64,000 bases of DNA from Salvelinus alpinus. Taxonomy: Eukaryota > Chordata > Actinopteri > Salmoniformes > Salmonidae. The notes beneath the pieces were generated by a model. The model saw only the letters and a program-made list of their open reading frames with translations. It was not told where the DNA came from and made no database searches. The stretch lies in assembly GCF_045679555.1 (NCBI RefSeq), contig NC_092099.1, forward strand, positions 13,344,076 through 13,408,075. The letters are read 5' to 3'. The translations under genes and the position numbers were made by a program. Of the stretch, positions 53,201-61,481 are shown one piece after another (position 1 is the first letter of the stretch; each line of letters opens with the position of its first letter).

Positions 53201-56200
53201 CGCCCCATCAAAAGGGCAACTCCTCACTATGGAGAAAGAATTGGAGGAAGTAGTGAAGCAAGGGATAGAATGTGAAGTTGATAAGAATAAGAGTCACTTA
53301 TTTAGAAAAGAAGGAACAAAGCAAAGGGAAAAGGCACAAGCTGAGATGAAAATAGGATTGTGGGCGATTGAAGAGATCAGAAGGGCCCTCCCCTATAGAA
53401 AACCTGATATGATGGGGGTAGTCACTGGAGCACCAACTGACACCAAAGAGGGCAGGCCCAACAATAATGACGCCCCACCTACCACCACAGCAGCCCCATC
53501 GGCCCCAATCCATCTCAGGGGCACTGTGGGGTTAATGGCAATTCCCCAGGCTCAGTTCAATTCCCATGTGCATCACCACATCACCCAATACAATAAGGAT
53601 AAGGGAGGGGCTGAAACACAAATCCAGTCCCTACAGGTACAACTTTTGAAACTACAATTGAAAGAGGCCCAGAAAGGAGAGAAACCCAAGAAACAGATGG
53701 TGGCTGAAGACCAACAAGAAATCTCACAAATTATTGAAAAAACTGTTTCCCGAATGATACAGCAACAACAATTACCCATCTTCACCCAGCAGGGACCATC
53801 TATACACCCACCCCAGGAGCAGCCATTCCAACTGCCGTATGCCTACCCGCTTCAACCATACCCTTCGTCGGAACCACCACTACAACCCTACTACCCACTA
53901 CCACAATCAAACTATTCCCCCACATGGGGACAGCCCCAGAGGTACTCTGGATCTTATGGAAGCTGTTATAATTGTAAACAAGCTGGGCATATGGTGCGAC
54001 AGTGTCCGCACCCAATAACCCCGGCCCAAAGCCAGTTTCTGGCCAAAAGGGGACGAGGATACGCCCCTAGACCAAGGGGGAGTCAGGCCAATGATGTATC
54101 AACCACGTGCGGCCCTTCAACCCGCATACAATCACCCAAATCCAGACCCGAATCAGCAATCACCTCCCCCTTTTCAGGGCATGTCTGACGAATATGCCCC
54201 ATGGCCCTGAAGCTGGCCACCACTAACCTATACTCATCATTGACCTGGACTACTGAAGCATCAAAGGCTTTTGCACTCTTGAAAACAGATCTCTAAGTGG
54301 CAGTAGCCCTAACAGCACCTGACTAAAAAAAACAAGTTCCATCTGGATGTTTCTGAAAAGGAAGGATTTACATCATCCATCCTTTTCCAGAACCTAGAGG
54401 GGGAGAGTAGAGTGTTGAGGTATCACTCCTCCAAACTGGACCACATTGAAGAAGGGCAAACCACATGCTCCAGGTATGTGGCTGCAGTGGCAAAAGCTAT
54501 TGGAAAAACAGCCCACATGATAATGTGCCATCCATTGGAAATCCACACCCACCATGGGGTTGCAGCATATCTGATGAGCAAAGAATTCACGTTCAGCGCT
54601 GAAAGGAAAACGAAAATCCAGAATAAATGCACACAATCACACATCACATTTCTCAACACTGACAAAAACATGGCAGACGCACTCAATGCTGAAGAAGGTC
54701 TACCCCACTCCTGTGCAGAAAGAGCTACACAGGAACTGAAACTGAGACCTGACCTGGGGAACGAACCACTCACCAACCCGGACCTATGGTTATACACAGA
54801 TGGATGCTGCTATAGAGGAGAGGAAGGGAACATAGCAGCATACGCAGTGGTGCAGCAGCTCCCGGATAGATCACATGTGACTTTGGAATCTGCCATCATC
54901 ACACAACCTGCATCAGCCCAGTTAGCTGAAATCATAGGGTTGACACAAGCTCTGGAAAGAGCTGAAGGAAAGACTGTAAACATCTACACCGACTCAGCGT
55001 ATGCTCATGGAGCAGTCCATACTGATGGACCACAATGGGTTAGACGCAACTTCACCACCACAGGAAACCTGCCAATCAAACACAAGACACAGATGGAAAA
55101 ACTGATTAAATCAGTCTCACTACCTAAGAAGGTGGCCATCATGAAGTGTAAAGGACATCAACAACTGAAAAACAGAGTCAGCGAGGGAAATGATGCAGCT
55201 GACAAAGCAGCCAAGAAAGCTGGTGGATACACCCCGAGACAAATGATACTTCAGATTCAACCAGCTCGGACTGAGCTCACAGGGCAACACATAAAAGAAC
55301 TCCAGTTTTCAGCAGGACCCTATGAACACTCAGTATGGGGACAGAAAGGGGCCACCAAAGGACCTGATGAACTGTGGAGATGCCATGATGGCAGACTAGT
55401 GGCCCCTGCAAACCTCTGTCCAGAACTATTACGAGAAGCTCATGGGCCCACTCACGAAGGCAAACTGAAAACTTTACAGAAGGTGTCCCACATCTGGTGG
55501 CACCCCCACATGAAAGACATGACAGATTTGTTTTGTGACGAGTGTAGCATTTGTGGTAGCCACAATCCAAAGAAACCATATCAAACGCCCATGGGTTCAT
55601 ACCCAGTCCCAAATGCTTGTTTTCAGGACATCAGCATAGATTACACAGATATGGGGCAAGACAATGTGACAAATGGGAAAAGGTACCTGTTAGTTATGGT
55701 AGACAGGTTCTCTAAATAGGTACCTGTTAGTCTCGTGGAACGCGCCAATCAAATGTATGTGCAGGTTTGAAGTTGATTTGGGTTGAAGCCCTGCCCCTGG
55801 CGTTGCTGGCCATGAGAGCCTCTCCAGGTGCAGGCACCCATCTCTCTCCTCATGCTTGGTTCACCAAGGGAGGGAGGTCATATGCCCGCCCTTGATGTAC
55901 AACAAATTGTAATGTTTGATAATTGACGGAACTTTCTGCAGCTCTCTCCACACAGATTCATAAGGTCCAACGGGGAAGCAGAAGGGAGATCTGGCACACG
56001 GAAGGTAAAAATTGGTGACTGGGTGGGGTTAATGTCCACAAGAGAAAGTGGCTAGAACCCAGGTGGACTGGACAGTACGAAGTGAGGGAGGTTACTTCAC
56101 ACTCAGTCCAGGTCAAAGGTAAATCAGGCGCACCTTGGCACCACCTCACACATTGCACTCCAGCCCCAATCCCTTCTAGAACACTGACAGAAGTCAGAGC

Positions 56201-59200
56201 TGATTTAAACAGCTTAAATTCGATTCCAAATGAAGACATTTCTGACTCAGGTGATGCGGAATCAAACTCCGCCTCCCCTGATAAAGGAACCTCGCCCAGT
56301 TAGAGGGATATTTCTCCCTCCCTGGGCAAGGCTAGGGATATCTGGCCCCTTATTTGTGATATTCCTACTGACATTTGGGGTGTCCCTGGGCACTTTCACA
56401 TGGTTAATAGAATAACTATAACCGGATCCCCATGGATGTATGTCACGGACACTCTAGTCTAACTAGGTAATAATAGATTAAAAAATTAAAAAAAATTACA
56501 AAATTTAGAAAACAATAGTTAAAATAAGAAACTAATATGGCTCAAATTGAGAAGGTTGAATAAGAGTGGGTGGAGAGCTATGCAGAGAATGGACAGAAGA
56601 TGGCAGTATTGCAGCACCCAAATGGTCTCCCAGCCGACTGGTTGAATGCTGGTGACATAATTTTGTTTTTTGGAGTAAACATTAAGGTTAAGGGTTTCCG
56701 TGTACCCAGAGATAAGATATCTTAAAAGAATACACTCATATGGGAATAGGAGTTTTACTTTCTGAGTTTTATTTAGGCAAGGGACTTTGAGAAGATAAAG
56801 GGTTCTTTTGGTATGTTTAGATATGGAACACGAATGTAGGTGTAACATTTTGACCTGTTTTCTGTTTCCATTGCATTTTCCGGCGACTTGATCACTCGCG
56901 GGGAAATGTGGTGAGAATAATGAGATTGTGTCATTTGGAATACTAGTTTTGAGGTAAATTGATTATAATAGAGTTTATAACTCTTGACCATAAGGTAAGC
57001 ATTTGTATTGGCCATTAGAAGATAGAGATAGGTTAATTAAGGTTATGTTAGGACTTTAAAGGTTGACACTATAAGACCTGTGGTTATTTTTAAATCCATG
57101 CAGATAAAGTCAAAACAGTGAGACACTTAGTTAATATTGTAAAGGAACACACAGTTGTTATTGACTATTATTACAAAAAGGCAGACAGATGGGTCTACCC
57201 CGCACTGTTCAGACCTTGAAGGTTTGAGAGCAGAGTGGGGAGGGTGGACCAGGAAATGAGCAAGGTAGGCTGTGAAATAAGATAGGAGAAAGGGGTTAAC
57301 ATATATAAGCAGCACAGATACATTTCAAAGTAGATAAGTCACTTGACAGAGAATTAGAAAAGAATAGATATGAATGTACGCCAAAGGGAGAATTGGATAT
57401 GCGGGGAATAAAAGGGACGTTCCTAGAATATGATGTACTAAGTTATTATTTAGAGTAGGTAAGGTTGATACCTGGCCAGAGCCAGGTATCAAACGAAGGA
57501 GGGTACATTGTGGACTAGGAAAGGATGGGGCCTATTGGATAATAAACTTATTTAAAATTAAACATTTATAGCTAAAAAAATAAATAAATAATTAGGCATA
57601 GAAGTTAAATATATAATCAGAAAGAACAAATGAGGAACTGTTTGCTAACCAAACCTGTATGTCCAAGAGTTTATACATTGCAGGTGAATTAAGGGAGAAG
57701 GTGAATCACTCGACCTGGGGGCATATCGCACTTGGAGGGTGAGACACACTGACACTGCCGAATGATCACAGAGTTAAGGAGAAGAACTGTTGCTAATAGA
57801 GCTCGGGGATCAACTCCTTAATGAAGAATTCCCTGCCCCCGACCTTTCCTCACTGTGTTCGTTCATAGAAGTGAAAGTGTTGCTTGATCTCTGGCTGATG
57901 ATGTGTTCTCTGGGAGAGGGTGGGGTTTTACAGGACTGCTTGTAGTCCTGAGCTGCCTGATCAGGATACGATGGGGATGATACCATCGCAGTGCTGCCAG
58001 AACCACCACCAGTTCCAACGGACCAGGGTTCAGCCGGCCTCCTCCACCACTTCAAGACCAAGTCCCACGCCATCACCTAAGCTCTCCAATCTGGTACAGA
58101 TAATAAATATAAAAGACATCTCAGATAGTGAACATTTGGGGACTGAAACTGAATATGAGGAAAGGGAGAATATGTGGTTGGCCTACAAAACACTTAATAG
58201 AAAGGACTGTGTCGTATGTGGACATGCCAGACCTATTCTGGCTGCTCACCCATTTGTCCTAAGTAATGGGGAAGGTTGGATGTGCATATTGGAAAAGTTC
58301 GAGCCAAATTCAACCCTGTGTAAAACTCTGAGTTTTGTGTTCCCAGTGGTCCCTCCCCAGAAGGTACCGTGGGGAGTTAAGGCATATGGGGGATATAACA
58401 GCTGTATCCCTGGCACAGGTAGCGGTATAGACTATGGAGGGCTCCCTGCTACTACCTGCATCACTAATACCACTAGGAACTAGAGGTGTTGCTGATGTAT
58501 GGTGAATGTGTGGACCTGCCAGGCGGGTGACCCCATTTTTGAAAGGAAATTGTCGTTGCTCATGTGTTTTGACCAGTCTGATACCACCATTGCCTATTAT
58601 TATAGCTAATCAACTTCTGGGAGCTACACAGGACACAGAGGCTTGGGACCAACCCAGGAGACGGCAGAAACGTGACGCTCCTTGGTCTGAGGGTACAGAT
58701 AACATGCACACCAACCTGTTGGGGGTCCCAATAGGGGTCCCCCACGAATTCCAGACATTAACCAGGAATGATGGCCTGTGGCATCTGATGCCCATCATTG
58801 GCCCAGCTATTGTTGATGCTAAAACAAAAGGTCTGGATCAATTATATCTACTATAATTAACAATGATTTGTTAAACTATACCCACACAGTACTTACGGGG
58901 ATGGCTGAACGATTGGAGGCTACCTCTCAAACCAGTAGACAAAATAGACTAGAACTGGACATGATTCTGGCCAACCAGGGAGGTGTATGTAAAATGATTG
59001 GAGAACAGTGTTGCACGTTTGTCCCTAAACAATACTAGTCCGGATGGGAGCATTTCAAAAGCTCTGAGTGGGTTGGCAAGGTTATCAGTGGAGATGAAGG
59101 GTCTTGCAGGTGTGGAGGAGAGTGGACTGTTCTCTGGCTGGGTGGTTGGTTTGGTAAGTATACTGCAATGATGATTACTGGATTTCTGACACTAGTTGTT

Positions 59201-61481
59201 GTTTTTCATTTTTGTGTTGCCTGTATCATACCTTGTTTGAAGTCTGTTACAGATGTGGAAAGGGCCTATGGTATGATGCCGCTGCTTGATGCTCCAGTTG
59301 GAGAGGCTAATACGAAAACAAGCTTCCGCAGGAAAGTGGGCTTGACAGTGGAGGACCCTTGGTTTGCTGTAGTTGATGTTGTCGAATGAATAAAAAGTGA
59401 TGTTTGTCCTCCCTGTTGTGAAGGTTTGAAGTTCCCGGGTGGCGACGAGCCCACCTGGTACAGGTTGTATAGAGGGATGGACCTGAGGGTTTAACATATT
59501 CTCGTTTTTTGGGTTACTAATGTGTGGTTGGCCACTCCAGGTGTAGTTATTGGAGTGGTCTCCTTTTTGGTCCTTGCTCAGTTACGACTCAACTTACATT
59601 GATGCTATTGGTGTCCCTAGGGGGTGCCAGATGAATATAAACTGGTGGACCAAGTGACAGCTGGGTTTGAATCATCATTTTGTTGGTGGTGTACAGTTAA
59701 TAAAAATGTGGACAGAATAAACTACATTCATTTTAATGTCCAGAAACTGGGCAATTGGACTCAACAAGGTTTCGAGGCGGTCCATGGACAATTGGCAGCT
59801 ACGTCCCTGATGGCATTTCAAAATAGAATCGCGGTTGATATGTTATTGGCTGAACGGGGGGGGGTCTGTGCAATGTTTGGTGAACAGTGTTGTACTTTCA
59901 TTCCCAATAACACAGCTACGGATGGGAGTCTAACTGTAGCATTGGAGGGACTTCGTACCCTTAATGGTAAGATGAAACAGCATTCTGGAGTGGACACTAC
60001 TATGTGGGACTCATGGATGGATGCTTTTGGTAAATATAAGACGCTGGTTTCCTCCATCCTAGTATCAATTTCTGTTTTTGCGGCCATTCTTGTACTTTGT
60101 GGATGCTGTTGCATTCCATGTGCGCGCACGCTTGGTAGCTGTGTTATAACTGCCGCCATAGACCCTAATCAGGAAAGGGCCCAAATGTTCCCATTGCTTG
60201 ATGATGGGGAAGCTGGACCTGTCTATCTATTTGAGGACTAAGATACTTTTATGTCACGTCTCTTGTGAGACGTGAAGAGAGGGAATCAAAAATTTGTCTT
60301 CTGACAAATTTTATCCCATAGCTTTGTCTTTTTATACTTGTATGTCACGTCTCTTGTGAGACGTGAAGAGGGGGATTTGTAAGAAATTGTATTAGATATT
60401 GGTAACTTGTTTTAACAACTTCTCAACATTACCTATAAGTTGACACAACATACACACCCCCTCTTTCTCTTGGACATATGCTGGACACATAGGACATATA
60501 CACGGCACCCACAATTCCCCTCCCCCATGACAATCACACAGACACACCCAACCCATGGTTGGACCTCAGGACAAAGAACTCTCAGGAACCAATGGAACGT
60601 GGACACCAGGCCTGATCAGGACTACCCAAGACCCAGATCGACCAATCGGAAGGCCGGACTCGCAGATCTACCTACTTTGCTTGTTGTCTATATAGTACTG
60701 TACATTTCTGGAAACTGGTCTCTTTTCCGGACGATTCAATAGGAATCAGACAGAAAGAGCCTTGCTGCAAGATTTTACTAAGATATCTTTACATGTGATT
60801 AAACGGCCTTATTATAAAATTATCCACCTCGTCCTATTGTCTCCTCTTGTTCTCCTGTCAACAGTAAACGNNNNNNNNNNNNNNNNNNNNNNNNNNNNNN
60901 NNNNNNNNNNNNNNNNNNNNNNNNNNNNNNNNNNNNNNNNNNNNNNNNNNNNNNNNNNNNNNNNNNNNNNGAACACATTCTTGTTTACAATGACGGCCTA
61001 CCCCGGCCAAACCCCGGACGACTCACATACAACTACTTACAATTTCACGGTCCTCTGTGGTGAGAATACCTTTAGCAAAACAGTCCGAGCAAACATCAGT
61101 AGTCTTCATCCCCAAAAGACTTGGCGACAGAAGTTCAATTAGTCTGACGCAGTTGTCATTCTCTGCCTCCAGAGCAGGACATGGAGGGCTATCCTCCACG
61201 TAGGTGGCCGCATGTTTACAACCCCCAGCTGACAGTGCATCCACAAACTCCCTGAACCAACCGTTCGGAAGTGGCCGGATCCTGATGATTGTATCAATAA
61301 GTAGATCCGCTGCCTTTAGATTGCTCTCTTTTCTCGCCTTAGTTCGGATCAAGTCCTTGTTGTCATTGTCTAAGAAGTTCAGGTGATCCAGTACAAACTC
61401 GACTTCAATGAGTTTCCGCAGCCTAGGTCTGATGTCCTCAATCAGACTGATGTTGGCGGTGTTATCTTTGTCAGCGGCCAT
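35292..61481 (-). CDS. ifih1: IFIH1 / MDA5, cytosolic double-stranded RNA sensor
   Basis: MDA5 binds long viral dsRNA in the cytosol and signals through MAVS to induce interferon. Sixteen coding exons: 61041-61481, 47731-47905, 47395-47571, 45943-46014, 43395-43615, 42373-42583, 41035-41252, 39598-39699, 39343-39466, 37910-38125, 37547-37803, 37154-37303, 36730-36891, 36394-36587, 36053-36146 and 35292-35486. All borders are GT-AG, phases agree, and they sum to 3009 nt, giving 1002 residues (human about 1025). Exons 1-2 encode two CARDs. Exon 5 has the Walker A motif LPTGSGKT, exon 7 the DECH box (VIDECHH) and LTASPGVGG, exon 11 FTKTRRSA, and exons 12-13 [12 protein letters not shown] and the ARGRGRA motif VI. 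Exons 14-16 form the C-terminal RNA-binding domain with Cys pairs CRSC and CKDC. The gene is intact. Its 13-kb first intron contains an antisense provirus and an assembly gap. Confidence 0.97.
38154..39208 (-). mobile_element. Tc1-like transposon in ifih1 intron
   Basis: Bounded by tacactgaacaaaaatataa and the inverted ttatatttttgttcagtata. Minus-strand frames 38763-39089 (HTH part, [16 protein letters not shown]) and 38265-38549 ([24 protein letters not shown], the DDE end) are remains of transposase. About 1.05 kb, frames broken. It sits in the intron between the exons at 37910 and 39343. Confidence 0.88.
39873..40425. mobile_element. hAT-like MITE in ifih1 intron
   Basis: Left end ggtggaaaaagtacccaatt ... 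cttgagtaaaagtaaagata and right end tatttttacttaagtacttt acaccactga are imperfect inverted copies. The element is rich in aagtaaa/tactttt and non-coding, as in the widespread fish hAT-derived MITEs. Confidence 0.72.
40530..40754 (-). repeat. tRNA-derived SINE with LINE-like 3' tail
   Basis: On the minus strand it starts ctcctgagtggtgcagcagt (A-box region), has ggttcaaatcc (B box) about 60 bases later, and ends in ttgcctagttaaataaaacc, the tail shared with the L2-like LINEs here. It lies in the ifih1 intron between the exons at 39598 and 41035. Confidence 0.87.
41253..42372. other. ifih1 intron, no element recognised
   Basis: Unique-looking intron sequence. Short open frames are not convincing. 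Confidence 0.45.
43616..45942. other. ifih1 intron with two transposon fragments
   Basis: 43665-43805 repeats part of the element at 14630-14830 (ggatcatagctttcacctgg). 44655-44852 is a Tc1 end fragment (cagtaccagtacctactcat ... gccaccctttgccttgatga) related to 28443-28670. The rest shows nothing I can assign. Confidence 0.6.
46137..46820 (+). mobile_element. Tc1-like transposon, internally deleted copy
   Basis: Ends tatactgcacaaaatataaa and tatatttttgttcagtataa are the same terminal family as 38154-39208. About 690 bp, with residual HTH-coding sequence in a decayed frame. It lies in the ifih1 intron between the exons at 45943 and 47395. Confidence 0.83.
46827..47071. mobile_element. Tc1-derived MITE, both ends joined
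   Basis: tacagttgaagtcggaagtt and cttccgacttcaactg bracket only 245 bp. All the transposase is deleted and both terminal regions are kept (compare 2845-4851). It abuts the preceding transposon copy. Confidence 0.87.
47183..47315. repeat. Hairpin MITE in ifih1 intron
   Basis: ataaagcgtctcagaggagg agtgctga pairs with tcagcactcctactatgaga cgcttta across about 70 bases of loop. This is a common salmonid inverted-repeat element. Confidence 0.75.
48029..48600 (-). mobile_element. Tc1-like transposon fragment in ifih1 intron 1
   Basis: Starts with aatacactaagcggacagtg tattaggtacacc, a terminal sequence of another Tc1-like family. Minus-strand frames 48159-48359 ([20 protein letters not shown]) and 48182-48577 carry transposase pieces with shifts. 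The right end is unclear. Confidence 0.72.
48655..49735. repeat. Large imperfect inverted repeat with internal tandem units
   Basis: The left part (48655-49070) has at least two diverged tandem units holding cacagtgtcctt, gtgtcctagctatc and cgcctgctgtg. The right part (49390-49735) carries the same words in reverse complement, for example ctatcattagcttgctagct acctatcccgcctgctgtg near 48806-48845 versus cacagcaggtgggataggta gctatctagctaatgatag near 49503-49542. The 320-bp spacer holds a Tc1 fragment. Rich in ctagctagc runs. Non-coding. Confidence 0.78.
49258..49378. mobile_element. Tc1-like terminal fragment
   Basis: tacatacagtgccctcagaa agaattcacaccccttgact and the following bases match the terminal region of the Tc1 family at 10857/14398. 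Only one end is present. Confidence 0.7.
49736..50979. other. ifih1 intron 1, mostly unassigned
   Basis: Contains a tRNA-Arg-like 3' half at about 49897-49945 (minus) and imperfect direct repeats of ggttaaggtaagggtcaagg / gggttaaaacatt around 50020-50130. Otherwise nothing recognisable. Confidence 0.45.
50980..51003 (-). repeat. SINE/LINE tail fragment at provirus left border
   Basis: ttgatttatttaaccag is the reversed 3' tail of the SINE seen at 40530-40754. The matching body (gaacacattcttgtttacaa tgacggcctac) resumes after the gap at 60971-61021. The provirus therefore sits inside this SINE. Confidence 0.7.
51004..51496 (+). mobile_element. 5' LTR of endogenous retrovirus
   Basis: Starts TGTAAGAAATTG and is identical, as far as I can read, to 60378-60870. 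It holds a TATA box (tatata at 51315-51320) and an ATTAAA poly(A)-type signal at 51424-51429. The true end may lie a few bases beyond 51496 (near ttactaaca), but the gap after the 3' LTR prevents the comparison. A small open frame at 51066-51368 is unlikely to be a gene. Confidence 0.9.
51497..53045 (+). other. Provirus leader with tandem repeats
   Basis: Untranslated leader between the 5' LTR and gag. A 60-bp unit repeats exactly in phase at about 52153-52212 and 52213-52270 (caaatagtcgtgcagtagct atacttagctaggtgttacg). Related longer units occur at about 51850-52140 (cagtcgatcag...ggggtaccgtgaagaatcc). A third motif, gaattactagtatattgtcc ccaaaggaaa, occurs near 52530, 52690 and, diverged, 52830. 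The leader is where retroviruses carry packaging and dimerisation signals. No primer-binding site could be assigned with confidence. Confidence 0.75.
53046..54188 (+). pseudogene. Provirus gag, shortened
   Basis: A 380-codon open frame for the retroviral structural polyprotein. The N-terminal 130 residues are Lys/Glu-rich and helical-looking (matrix-like). The middle has a Pro/Ala/Thr linker and a Gln-rich stretch. A proline-rich segment precedes one zinc knuckle, C-X2-C-X4-H-X4-C ([14 protein letters not shown]), near residues 310-325, followed by an Arg/Gly tail. I could not identify a capsid major-homology region, and the length is below the usual 500 or more residues, so the capsid part seems deleted. 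The frame itself is open, so a short Gag-like protein remains possible. Confidence 0.8.
54189..56303 (+). pseudogene. Provirus pol, deleted: RNase H and integrase parts
   Basis: Just after gag, a stop-interrupted stretch ([16 protein letters not shown]) is the end of the reverse transcriptase connection; protease and the RT palm are gone. The open frame 54412-55719 (435 codons) holds a gamma-type RNase H with the acidic residues in [13 protein letters not shown] and IYTDSAYA, then the integrase HHCC finger (HGPTH ... CDECSIC) and the start of the catalytic core (DISIDYTDM). It stops at 55717-55719, where aggtacctgttagt is repeated and the core is cut out. 56040-56303 is the integrase C-terminal domain ([17 protein letters not shown]) in another frame. 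No functional polymerase or integrase can be made. Confidence 0.88.
56304..57919 (+). other. Provirus pol-env spacer, no intact frame
   Basis: About 1.6 kb between the integrase end and the recognisable surface-subunit remnant. A short hydrophobic frame at 56230-56415 ([20 protein letters not shown]) could be the remains of an env leader or membrane segment. A gagccaggtatcaaacgaag-type inverted repeat (cctggccagagccagg) lies near 57470-57490. Confidence 0.45.
57920..59389 (+). pseudogene. Provirus env copy 1, broken
   Basis: Remains of a full envelope gene in several frames. 57920-58483 is surface-subunit sequence with a CXXC motif (CVVCG) and an N-glycosylation site (NSTLC). 58506-58856 carries a basic cleavage site (RRRQKR). 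58857-59040 is the transmembrane-subunit ectodomain with a CX6CC motif (CKMIGEQCC), and 59168-59389 is the membrane span ([16 protein letters not shown]) with a cytoplasmic tail. Stops near 58481 and at about 59035 and frame changes separate these parts, so no intact envelope protein is encoded. Confidence 0.83.
59624..60241 (+). pseudogene. Provirus env copy 2: second transmembrane subunit, open frame
   Basis: A 205-codon open frame with a second, different transmembrane subunit: ectodomain, a heptad region before [16 protein letters not shown], the CX6CC motif (CAMFGEQCC), a membrane span ([18 protein letters not shown]) followed by a Cys cluster, and a short acidic tail ending at 60241. 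No signal peptide or surface subunit precedes it; the frame starts at an internal Met. It is homologous to, but clearly diverged from, the transmembrane part of copy 1 just upstream. Whether it is expressed is unknown. Confidence 0.83.
60255..60365 (+). promoter_or_regulatory. Three hairpins and duplicated polypurine tract before the 3' LTR
   Basis: Perfect hairpins: CACGTCTC-TTGT-GAGACGTG at 60255-60274 and again at 60346-60365, and AAAATTTGTC-TTCT-GACAAATTTT at 60289-60312. Each copy of the first hairpin is followed by a purine run (gaagagaggga / gaagaggggga), the second of which directly precedes the LTR and is the presumed polypurine tract that primes plus-strand synthesis. Confidence 0.8.
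60378..60870 (+). mobile_element. 3' LTR of endogenous retrovirus, cut by assembly gap
   Basis: Identical to 51004-51496 throughout the readable length. Its last bases and the flanking target duplication are hidden by the run of N at 60871-60970. Confidence 0.9.
60871..60970. other. Assembly gap (100 N)
   Basis: Exactly 100 unknown bases, a conventional gap size, placed where the 3' LTR should end. The true missing length may differ. Confidence 0.99.
60971..61021 (-). repeat. SINE body fragment at provirus right border
   Basis: gaacacattcttgtttacaa tgacggcctaccccggccaa accccggacg matches the body of the SINE at 40530-40754, truncated about 20 bases before the exon 1 splice donor of ifih1. 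Confidence 0.72.

Larger units (their letters stand above)
51004..60870 (+). mobile_element. Endogenous retrovirus in ifih1 intron 1, antisense to the gene
   Basis: A provirus of at least 9.9 kb with two LTRs, a 1.5-kb leader, gag, a deleted pol and an env region, all on the plus strand. Order and motifs (one CCHC knuckle, gamma-like RNase H, env transmembrane subunit with CX6CC) suggest a gamma/epsilon-type fish retrovirus. Protease, nearly all of the reverse transcriptase and the integrase core are missing, so it is defective. Identical LTRs point to a recent insertion, while the internal deletions would then already have been present in the source copy or have arisen since. The insertion is in the first intron, opposite to ifih1. 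Confidence 0.92.

Noticed and set aside
55958-56239. Minus-strand frame in the provirus
   Set aside because: A shadow of the integrase C-terminal domain on the plus strand.
60762-61142. Open frame crossing the N run
   Set aside because: An artefact of translating unknown bases between the LTR and ifih1 exon 1.
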